From: VMCP01 sp964492925
GTDB lineage: Bacteria > Bacteroidota > Bacteroidia > NS11-12g > UBA955
NCBI GenBank assembly: GCA_964492925.1
Contig: CAZBMF010000101.1
Span: forward strand, 1 to 8,132
Length of the DNA stretch: 8,132 bases
Direction: 5' to 3'
Part shown: piece after piece, positions 1 to 5,206 of the stretch
Numbering within the stretch: position 1 is the stretch's first letter
Layout: each line of letters opens with the position of its first letter
Notes under the pieces: generated by a model
Database searches by the model: none
Told to the model about the DNA's origin: nothing
The model's input: only the letters and a program-made list of their open reading frames with translations
Program-made: the position numbers and the translations under genes

Positions 1-1
1 T

Positions 2-211
2 ACTGCAATTGTAAATCCACCAGATGCTTGTATTTTGGCCGTTGGAACAGTGAAAGACACTGTTGGTGTGGTGAATGGAGAAATAAAACCTGTGAAAACA
101 ATGAAGGTTACCCTCAGCTGTGACCATAGGGTTGTTGATGGCACAATGGGTGCAGACTTCCTTAAAACAGTGAGAGAATATCTCGAGGAGCCAGTTAAAT
201 TACTTGTATAA
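2..211 (+). CDS. 2-oxoacid dehydrogenase complex E2 (dihydrolipoamide acyltransferase), C-terminal fragment
   Basis: This is the last 69 codons of a gene that begins before the window, in frame 2, ending in TAA at 209-211. The fragment carries the catalytic motif DHRVVDG (bases 122-142), with the His and Asp that E2 acyltransferases use to move the acyl group from the lipoyl arm to CoA. It ends in the usual FLKTVREYLEEPVKLLV tail. A Gly-rich segment before it (ILAVGTVKD) also matches the E2 catalytic domain. The pyruvate dehydrogenase E2 (pdhC/aceF) is the most likely identity, but a branched-chain or 2-oxoglutarate E2 cannot be excluded because the lipoyl and E1-binding domains are outside the window. 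The family acts in the cytoplasm as the core of a multienzyme complex. The gene is followed by a strong intrinsic terminator, so it is probably the last gene of its transcript. Confidence 0.9.
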   Translation, partial: TAIVNPPDACILAVGTVKDTVGVVNGEIKPVKTMKVTLSCDHRVVDGTMGADFLKTVREYLEEPVKLLV

Positions 212-215
212 TTTT

Positions 216-242
216 AAAAGGCTGCCTCTGGCGGCCTTTTTT
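216..242 (+). terminator. Intrinsic terminator after the E2 gene
   Basis: GGCTGCC (220-226) and GGCGGCC (230-236) form a 7-bp GC-rich stem with one U-G wobble, closed by the 3-nt loop TCT. An A-run (216-219) precedes the stem and a run of six T (237-242) follows it. The A and T runs can extend the stem by four pairs. It begins 4 nt after the E2 stop codon. Its T-run ends only 5 nt before the next start codon (248), so it also lies exactly where the leader of the next gene should be. Confidence 0.9.
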
Positions 243-247
243 ATGCC

Positions 248-769
248 ATGAAAATAAAATTCAACCATATTCAAGACCTTAGCGACGCTCGCTACGCTGC
301 TGCCGTAATGGCAGAATGGATTGGCTTTGCCATTGACGGGTCCTTCTCAATTACCCCTGAAAAAATACAACAAATTATTGGTTGGTGCAGTGGTCCTAAA
401 ATTATCCTGGAAGTTTTTGGCGATCCCAATCCCCTCAAAATTAAAAGTTGGTTCGATGTATTGCCAATTGATGGCATAGAATGTGAAAGCCAACATTATA
501 CCACTTTGCGTGAGATTTTCCACCAACCAAATTTGGAATGGATTGTGAGAGGTTCTGAATCATTGGCAGATACATTGTCGCACAATCAAATTTTCGACCC
601 CAAAGAAAACCACATCATTAACATTCAAAATCTTTCAAAAGAAACCTCTGATTGGCTGTTAAATCATCAACCATTCGCTTTTAGCGTAAATTGCGAACCT
701 GAATTGGAATTGGGTAAAAAAGATTTTGAACTATTAAACGACTTTTTTGAAAACCTAGAAATATTGTAA
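248..769 (+). CDS. TrpF-like (phosphoribosylanthranilate isomerase-related) protein, probably not a functional TrpF
   Basis: This 173-residue protein resembles phosphoribosylanthranilate isomerase (TrpF, a TIM barrel of about 200 residues) at its N-terminus: strand 1, then D-L-S-D-A-R-Y (residues 10-16) and W-I-G-F (24-27), followed by SITPEKIQQIIGW (34-46). The enzyme's strand 1 normally reads K-I-C-G, with the Cys as catalytic base. Here the equivalent positions are Asn6 and His7. The Gly-rich phosphate-binding loops near the C-terminus of TrpF are also not visible; the end is an acidic Leu/Phe-rich segment instead. I know similar TrpF-like paralogues from Bacteroidota, without a known function. 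I infer a pseudoenzyme or a protein with a different activity. The ATG at 248 is the first in-frame start after the terminator and has no Shine-Dalgarno. It is followed 4 nt later by a lipoprotein gene and then asd. Confidence 0.7.
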   Translation: MKIKFNHIQDLSDARYAAAVMAEWIGFAIDGSFSITPEKIQQIIGWCSGPKIILEVFGDPNPLKIKSWFDVLPIDGIECESQHYTTLREIFHQPNLEWIVRGSESLADTLSHNQIFDPKENHIINIQNLSKETSDWLLNHQPFAFSVNCEPELELGKKDFELLNDFFENLEIL

Positions 770-773
770 TATA

Positions 774-1016
774 ATGAAAAAAATTGTATTCTTATCAACA
801 ATCGCTGCTTTGAGTTTGGCAGCATGCGGCGGAAACGAATCTGCCTACACAGAACAAGAAAAAACCTCACAAGACAGTGTTGATCAAGCAAAGCAAGAAG
901 ATGAATTCGAAAGCTTGATGAACGATTCTACCGTTAAAGATTCTATTTCTACTAAACCTTCAAAATACGAACCATCTAAAGAAGGATCTGCTGTAACCAT
1001 TCCCGCAAAACAATGA
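774..1016 (+). CDS. Small acidic lipoprotein, function unknown
   Basis: This 80-residue protein starts with a type II (lipoprotein) signal peptide: Lys2-Lys3, a hydrophobic core, and the lipobox L-A-A-C with Cys18 as the predicted lipidation site. The mature part of about 63 residues is hydrophilic, rich in Glu, Asp, Ser, Lys and Gln, and has no recognisable fold; it is probably disordered. No acidic or Lys-rich export tag directly after the Cys resembles the known Bacteroidota surface-export signal, so a periplasm-facing location is the default guess. The gene begins 4 nt after the TrpF-like gene, and its stop overlaps the asd start (ATGA at 1013-1016), which suggests translational coupling. 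I do not recognise the family. Confidence 0.8.
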   Translation: MKKIVFLSTIAALSLAACGGNESAYTEQEKTSQDSVDQAKQEDEFESLMNDSTVKDSISTKPSKYEPSKEGSAVTIPAKQ

Positions 1017-2005
1017 AAATTGCAGTAGTTGGCGCTACAGGATTGGTAGGCACCAAAATGTTGCAAGTGCTTGAAGAACGCAATTTTCCAGTAACAGAAT
1101 TAATTCCTGTTGCCTCCGAAAAAAGCGTTGGTAAATCCATTGTTTTTAGAGGAAAAGAATACATTATTCAAAGCCTGCAAGCCGCAGTTGATGCAAAACC
1201 ACAAATCGCAATCTTCAGCGCAGGTGGTTCAACATCAACAGAATGGGCTCCAAAATTTGCAGCAAACAAAACATTTGTCATCGACAATTCCAGTGCCTGG
1301 AGAATGGACCCATCGGTACCATTGGTAGTGCCTGAGGTAAATCCTCATGCCATTACATCTGAGCATTTTATCATTGCAAACCCAAATTGCTCTACCATTC
1401 AAATGGTGGTTGCTTTGAATCCTTTACACCAACATTATCAGTTAGATCGCGTGGTGGTAAGTACCTACCAAAGTGTTACCGGTACTGGTCAAAAAGCAGT
1501 GAAACAAATGATGGATGAAAGAGCAGGAAATCCTGTTGACGCTGTTTATCCTTATCAAATCGATATGAATGTTTTACCACACATTGATGTGTTTTTAGAG
1601 AATGGATATACCAAAGAAGAGATGAAAATGATGCTGGAAACCAAAAAAATAATGGGGTTACCTGAATTGAAAATCACAGCAACAACAGTGAGAATACCCA
1701 CTATGGGTGGCCACAGTGAGAGCGTGAATGCATCCTTCAAAAAGTCAATAAACCTCGATGAAATTCGCACTATTTTATCAAATTCAGACGGCATTGTTTT
1801 GCAAGACAATCCAGAGAAATTAATTTATCCAATGCCATTAACAGCGCATGATAAAGACGAGGTTTTTGTAGGACGTTTAAGAATCGACGAATCATTTCCA
1901 AACACACTTAATATGTGGGTGGTTTCCGATAATTTGAGAAAAGGTGCCGCCACCAATGCAGTTCAAATTGCAGAATATTTGTTAAAAAACGGATTCGTTT
2001 CGTAA
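1013..2005 (+). CDS. asd: Aspartate-semialdehyde dehydrogenase
   Basis: This cytoplasmic enzyme makes L-aspartate 4-semialdehyde from 4-phospho-L-aspartate with NADPH, the branch-point step toward lysine, diaminopimelate, methionine and threonine. The 330-residue length is normal for the family. Visible motifs are the Rossmann dinucleotide loop GATGLVG (residues 7-13), DNSSAWRM (91-98), the active-site NPNCST with nucleophile Cys126, TYQSVTGTGQKA (151-162), and R-I-P-T-M-G-G-H-S-E (227-236) with the catalytic His234. The C-terminal NLRKGAATNAVQIAE helix (307-321) is also typical. All key residues are present, so it should be active. The start ATG overlaps the stop of the lipoprotein gene by 4 nt. 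The next gene begins in the same reading frame 27 nt after the stop. Confidence 0.97.
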   Translation: MKIAVVGATGLVGTKMLQVLEERNFPVTELIPVASEKSVGKSIVFRGKEYIIQSLQAAVDAKPQIAIFSAGGSTSTEWAPKFAANKTFVIDNSSAWRMDPSVPLVVPEVNPHAITSEHFIIANPNCSTIQMVVALNPLHQHYQLDRVVVSTYQSVTGTGQKAVKQMMDERAGNPVDAVYPYQIDMNVLPHIDVFLENGYTKEEMKMMLETKKIMGLPELKITATTVRIPTMGGHSESVNASFKKSINLDEIRTILSNSDGIVLQDNPEKLIYPMPLTAHDKDEVFVGRLRIDESFPNTLNMWVVSDNLRKGAATNAVQIAEYLLKNGFVS

Positions 2006-2032
2006 CAAAATCAAGACTTCTTTGTTTGTTGT

Positions 2033-2491
2033 TTGTTGGAAAACGAGATTGAACATATCGCGCCTGATAACAGACCCAAGTTTCTGAAAGATGCTATTTA
2101 TCAGGGAGAGTTGAGCAACGCACCCTATGCGCTGTCGGTTAGCTCTCCCAAAATAGAACCAGTAGACAAGCGCTTGTTGAAAGCAAATGCTCATGAAAGC
2201 ATGCAACATCAAGCGGAGCAACAAATTGCGATGCTCAAAAAACAAGCCGAATTGCTCATGAAGCAGGCGAAAGAAATTGAACAACGACTAGAAATTTCAC
2301 ATGCCATTTATCAAGCCGATATTAATTTTGAACCCATAATCAATGGAATTTACCATTTATATCAAAAAGAAGATGGCACCCAACAATTGAGTATGGTAGC
2401 TCCCTATGAATGGGGAAACAAAATGCCATATCATGCTTACTTACATACAGTTAGACTGTTGGCAGACCGTACTTGGGATGTTTTGGCTTAA
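2033..2491 (+). CDS. DUF2452 family protein (C1orf50-like), TTG start
   Basis: This protein of 152 residues belongs to an uncharacterised family that I recognise as DUF2452, known in Bacteroidota and in animals (human C1orf50). The signature parts are APYALSVSSPKI (30-41), a heptad-like helix with many Gln, Lys and Glu (about 55-90, HQAEQQIAMLKKQAELL) that may form a coiled coil, and the core I-Y-H-L-Y-Q-K-E-D-G (106-115) followed by S-M-V-A-P-Y-E-W-G (120-128). There is no signal peptide, so it is probably cytoplasmic. No ATG occurs in frame between the asd stop and residue 57, so the start must be TTG at 2033 or 2036. The conserved region begins well before residue 57, which excludes the internal ATG. 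It is the last gene of the cluster, and its stop touches the murQ stop. No function is known. Confidence 0.8.
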   Translation: MLENEIEHIAPDNRPKFLKDAIYQGELSNAPYALSVSSPKIEPVDKRLLKANAHESMQHQAEQQIAMLKKQAELLMKQAKEIEQRLEISHAIYQADINFEPIINGIYHLYQKEDGTQQLSMVAPYEWGNKMPYHAYLHTVRLLADRTWDVLA

Positions 2492-3295
2492 TTACCAACC
2501 TTGAATTTTATCTACGGCCTTTCTCACTGAACCTTCTTTTAACAGCACCATTTTCGCTGTTTCGTAGTCCAAACCAGTTTCTTCTATCACCATTTTAGTA
2601 CCCCTATCAATCAGTTTATGATTGGTCAATTGCATGTCAATCATTTTGTTGCCTTTCACATGTCCCAATTTTATCATCACCGAAGTGGTAATCATGTTCA
2701 ACACCAATTTTGTGGCTGTTCCGGCTTTCATTCTGGTGCTTCCTGTTACGAACTCTGGACCAGTAACCACCTCAATGGTATAATCGGCCACGGTTTTGAG
2801 GGACGTTTCACTGTTACAAGCAATTCCGCCTGTGAGTATACCCATTTCTTTACAGGCCTTTAATGCAGACAAAACGTAAGGTGTTCGACCAGAAGCTGTA
2901 ATACCTACCACAAAATCTTTGGGACTTACATGATATTCCATCAAGTCTTTGATGCCCTGATTTTCGTCATCTTCGGCAAATTCAACAGCCTTACGAATGG
3001 CACCATCTCCTCCAGCCATTATACCAATAACACGATCAAAAGCCACTCCATAGGTAGGAGGACATTCAGAAGCATCAACCACCCCTAAACGACCGCTGGT
3101 TCCGGCACCCAGGTAGAACAAGCGACCACCGTGTTGCATTTTAGAATAACACGCTTCAATGAGGGCCACAATTTCTGGCATTGCTTTTTCCACAGAAATG
3201 GCAACAGTTTGATCTTCCTGATTGATCCCAATTGCCAATTCGGCAATGCTCAATTCATCTAGATTTTTAAAATTGGATTCAGACTCGGTAAACAC
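2492..3295 (-). CDS. murQ: N-acetylmuramic acid 6-phosphate etherase
   Basis: MurQ cleaves the D-lactyl ether of MurNAc 6-phosphate to give GlcNAc 6-phosphate and D-lactate, in recycling of cell-wall sugars in the cytoplasm. The protein has 267 residues, a little shorter than the roughly 300 of the E. coli enzyme, mainly through a shorter N-terminus. The SIS sugar-phosphate fold shows as GAGTSGRLG (63-71), DASECPPT (74-81, with Glu77 matching the family's catalytic Glu), A-E-D-D (107-110), ASGRTPYV (134-141) and GSTRMKAGTATK (185-196). A C-terminal helical region (about 240-265, ending GSVRKAV) fits the family. The start is GTG at 3295; a stop lies in frame at 3310-3308, so little extension is possible. 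No MurNAc kinase, anhydro-MurNAc kinase or transporter gene is adjacent; the gene stands alone on this strand. Confidence 0.96.
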   Translation of the reverse strand: MFTESESNFKNLDELSIAELAIGINQEDQTVAISVEKAMPEIVALIEACYSKMQHGGRLFYLGAGTSGRLGVVDASECPPTYGVAFDRVIGIMAGGDGAIRKAVEFAEDDENQGIKDLMEYHVSPKDFVVGITASGRTPYVLSALKACKEMGILTGGIACNSETSLKTVADYTIEVVTGPEFVTGSTRMKAGTATKLVLNMITTSVMIKLGHVKGNKMIDMQLTNHKLIDRGTKMVIEETGLDYETAKMVLLKEGSVRKAVDKIQGW

Positions 3296-3312
3296 AATCG
3301 TTCTATTTTATT

Positions 3313-3342
3313 CAAAGGTAAAATATTACTCCTACAAACAAA
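3313..3342 (-). promoter_or_regulatory. Predicted murQ promoter (Bacteroidota type)
   Basis: On the minus strand, TTTG (3342-3339) is followed after 17 bases by TACCTTTG (3320-3313), a full match to the Bacteroidota -7 consensus TAnnTTTG with a good -33 element. Transcription would start around 3306-3308, leaving a leader of about 12 nt before the GTG start. Spacing is as expected for the primary sigma factor of this phylum. Confidence 0.6.
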
Positions 3343-3365
3343 TGAAATTATTGCCAAAATTATCC

Positions 3366-3373
3366 GAACTTTG
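3366..3373 (+). promoter_or_regulatory. Possible -7 element for the 3381 gene
   Basis: GAACTTTG differs from the Bacteroidota -7 consensus TAnnTTTG only in its first base. It would start transcription at about 3380, giving an almost leaderless message for the gene at 3381. No TTG lies at the usual distance upstream. The nearest, in TTGCCAAA (3351-3358), is too close (12-nt spacer), so support is weak. Confidence 0.3.
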
Positions 3374-3380
3374 TACATGA

Positions 3381-3755
3381 ATGACTCAAGAAAATTTACA
3401 AGAGGAAATAAAATTAAAATGGTTCAAAGTAATTGATTTCTTTGAGAATAGATTTGGCAAAAAGCCTGATTTAAACGCCATTTTATTTTTAATTGGTGTT
3501 AGAGAATTAGGGCAATTGCCTGATAAAAACTTCACCAAAGAAGAAAAAACACATTTGATGCACATTGCCAATTGCAAATTGCTCAGTTATTCAGGTTACT
3601 ATAAACAAATTGGCTTTAACCAAAAAGGATGGCCAGTTTGGGAAAGTGCAGCAACCATTCCAAATTTGAATATATTTGAACAGGAAAACTTACTCCGTCA
3701 ACACATTATAGAATATTTTGAACAAGAAGAAATCATCAATTTTCATGAAAATTAA
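3381..3755 (+). CDS. Conserved uncharacterised Bacteroidota protein
   Basis: This is a 124-residue protein with no signal peptide or membrane segment, so probably cytoplasmic. I recall similar proteins across Bacteroidota without an assigned function. Segments that look conserved are LFLIGVRELGQ (35-45), F-T-K-E-E-K (51-56), H-I-A-N-C-K-L-L-S (61-69), G-W-P-V-W (83-87), and the end helix Q-E-N-L-L-R-Q-H-I-I-E-Y-F (101-113). The predicted structure is mainly helical. A His-Cys pair in HIANC could be a site of interest, but no metal-binding pattern is clear. The ATG at 3381 is preferred over the out-of-frame ATG at 3377, which soon meets a stop. The gene is divergent from murQ, and its last 11 bases overlap the start of the downstream isomerase gene, which suggests co-transcription. 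Confidence 0.8.
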   Translation: MTQENLQEEIKLKWFKVIDFFENRFGKKPDLNAILFLIGVRELGQLPDKNFTKEEKTHLMHIANCKLLSYSGYYKQIGFNQKGWPVWESAATIPNLNIFEQENLLRQHIIEYFEQEEIINFHEN

Positions 3756-4638
3756 ACACATAATTATCCCAGCAATAGCGCTTTTCGCTTGTGGTGAAAC
3801 TGCAAAACCGAAAGATGAAGTGGAGTCAATGAAACAAGAATTGGCCAAAGAGAACATCCCAATGACAGTTCCAGACACTACCCTGCCATCTAACTGGAAT
3901 GCCGTTGAGTTCACCACCAATTATGGAAAAATTACAGTAGGATTGAACCCTGCAACACCCAAGCATAGTGAGAACTTTTACAAATTGGCATCTGAGGGAT
4001 ATTACAACGGTGTGCTTTTTCACCGTGTGATAAAGCAATTTATGGTGCAAACTGGAGACCCAAATTCTAAAAATGCAAAACCGGGTCAACAACTTGGCGA
4101 TGGCGGACCAAAATATAAGTTGCCAGCTGAAATTTCCGACACGCTTTATCACTTCAAAGGGGCATTAGCGGCTGCCAGAGAAAGCGATGATCACAACCCA
4201 ATGAAAATGAGTTCTGGTAGTCAATTTTACATTGTAACTGGTTCTCCAATTGGCACAGAAAAAATGAAAGAAATGTTAGAGCAAGGTGTTATCAAAGAAT
4301 TTTTATCACGCCGCGAAAACATGGAATACCAAATGCGTTTAAACACTGCTTACGAAATGGGCAATCAATTGGCCGCCGACAATGTAATCAAGGAAATCAA
4401 ACCACTTGTCAAAGACCAAATTGAAGCAGCCTACAAAAGCATCCCTCAAAAAGTAAGAAATATCTATGGCAGTTGGGGTGGAACACCATTTTTAGACAAG
4501 CAATATACCGTTTTTGGAAAGGTGGTTTCTGGGCATCATATTGTAGACAAAATTCAATGGGTTGAAACTGACAAATCTGACCGGCCTGTGAGTGATGTGA
4601 AAATCATTTCCACCAAAGTGATACCAAAGAAAAATTGA
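3745..4638 (+). CDS. Cyclophilin-type peptidyl-prolyl cis-trans isomerase, lipoprotein
   Basis: This enzyme isomerises Xaa-Pro bonds and probably helps proteins fold in the periplasm. The ATG at 3745 is chosen over an in-frame TTG at 3718 because it gives a clean lipoprotein signal: Lys2-Lys4, hydrophobic core, then L-F-A-C with Cys16 lipidated. The cyclophilin domain starts near residue 54. FHRVI (92-96) carries the catalytic Arg94; Phe99, Gln102 and G-S-Q-F (158-161) also match the active site. The position of Trp121 in human cyclophilin A is Phe249, as is common in bacteria. Between F-Y-I-V-T-G (161-166) and GGTPFLD (245-251) there is an extra, charged, helical segment of about 75 residues not found in minimal cyclophilins. 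Total length is 297 residues. The first 11 bases overlap the upstream gene. Confidence 0.93.
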   Translation: MKIKHIIIPAIALFACGETAKPKDEVESMKQELAKENIPMTVPDTTLPSNWNAVEFTTNYGKITVGLNPATPKHSENFYKLASEGYYNGVLFHRVIKQFMVQTGDPNSKNAKPGQQLGDGGPKYKLPAEISDTLYHFKGALAAARESDDHNPMKMSSGSQFYIVTGSPIGTEKMKEMLEQGVIKEFLSRRENMEYQMRLNTAYEMGNQLAADNVIKEIKPLVKDQIEAAYKSIPQKVRNIYGSWGGTPFLDKQYTVFGKVVSGHHIVDKIQWVETDKSDRPVSDVKIISTKVIPKKN

Positions 4639-4667
4639 TTGTATTAGGTAATTTGCCAAATTTAAAG

Positions 4668-4675
4668 TATATTTG
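4668..4675 (+). promoter_or_regulatory. Predicted -7 element of the rimP-nusA-infB promoter
   Basis: TATATTTG is a perfect match to the Bacteroidota -7 consensus TAnnTTTG, and it is followed by GCAACA. It lies 30 nt after the isomerase stop codon. Transcription would start near 4680, giving a leader of about 60 nt before rimP. The -33 element is poor: TTG occurs 12 nt (4653-4655) or 26 nt (4639-4641) upstream, neither at the usual spacing of about 17-23. Confidence 0.6.
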
Positions 4676-4700
4676 CAACACTTTCCGTAAAGATTAACTT

Positions 4701-4733
4701 GGAGGGGACAAGCCGAAAGCCGTCCCCTTTTTT
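4701..4733 (+). terminator. Terminator-like hairpin in the rimP leader (candidate attenuator)
   Basis: GGGGAC (4704-4709) pairs with GTCCCC (4722-4727). Inside, after a small asymmetric internal loop, GC (4712-4713) can pair with GC (4719-4720) around the loop CGAAA. A4703 can add a pair with T4728. A run of six T follows (4728-4733), and rimP starts 7 nt later. This has all parts of an intrinsic terminator, but it lies downstream of the predicted promoter at 4668 and upstream of rimP, so it would act inside the leader of the operon. It might also serve as the terminator of the isomerase transcript that ends at 4638. The 5' arm contains GGAGG (4701-4705), but this is 40 nt from the start codon and not a ribosome-binding site. 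Confidence 0.75.
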
Positions 4734-4740
4734 ATTGAAT

Positions 4741-5205
4741 ATGAAAAAACTAGGCGAAAAATTGAAAACCATGATCAATGATGAAGCAAGCCAATATGGA
4801 TTGTTTGTTGTTCATCATACTGTGAGTCCTACCGGACTTTTTCGATTTTATGTAGACAGCGAAGAAATTCTTTCAATGAATGCTTTGGCTGAGTTTACAA
4901 GACATATTTCAAATTTAATTGACGAAAGTGATTTTGGCGACAATCCTTTCACATTCGAAATTTCTTCACCGGGTGCTGATAATCCATTGACAGACAGACG
5001 CCAATACAGCAAACATATTGGTAGAAATTTTGAAGTAGAATCCCAAAACGGGGAAACTTTTAAAGGAAAATTAGAATCCATAGAAGGTGATAACTTCAAC
5101 TTCTTAAAAGAAATAAAAGAAAAAGGAAAAAAAATAAGTCATGAAGCACTTGTTTTACCTTACAGTTCCATTAAACAAGCAACAATTATAATTAGTTTTA
5201 AATAA
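4741..5205 (+). CDS. rimP: Ribosome maturation factor RimP
   Basis: RimP is a cytoplasmic assembly factor for the 30S ribosomal subunit. The protein has 154 residues, the normal length. The N-terminal alpha/beta domain contains the family signature F-E-I-S-S-P-G-A-D-N-P-L (72-83), and a C-terminal SH3-like barrel follows (about residues 85-154, from RRQYSKHIGRNFEVE onward). The ATG at 4741 is chosen although an in-frame TTG at 4699 would extend the protein by 14 residues; that extension would translate the terminator hairpin and does not resemble RimP. The start is preceded by an AT-rich stretch with no Shine-Dalgarno. The stop is separated from the nusA start by a single base. Confidence 0.95.
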   Translation: MKKLGEKLKTMINDEASQYGLFVVHHTVSPTGLFRFYVDSEEILSMNALAEFTRHISNLIDESDFGDNPFTFEISSPGADNPLTDRRQYSKHIGRNFEVESQNGETFKGKLESIEGDNFNFLKEIKEKGKKISHEALVLPYSSIKQATIIISFK

Positions 5206-5206
5206 C

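Noticed and set aside
1110..1328. Alternative plus-strand frame inside asd (72 codons)
   Set aside because: It overlaps a fully conserved enzyme in another frame, and its Gln/Lys-rich product has no family features.
3718..3744. In-frame TTG start for the isomerase, 9 codons upstream
   Set aside because: It would put a charged stretch before the lipoprotein signal. The ATG at 3745 gives a normal Lys-hydrophobic-lipobox layout.
4653..4655. -33 element of the rimP promoter
   Set aside because: The spacer to TATATTTG is only 12 bases, too short for the usual Bacteroidota promoter, so only the -7 element is annotated.
4699..4740. In-frame TTG extension of RimP by 14 residues, with GGAGG nearby
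   Set aside because: It would translate through the terminator-like hairpin, the added residues do not resemble RimP, and the ATG at 4741 gives the normal family N-terminus.
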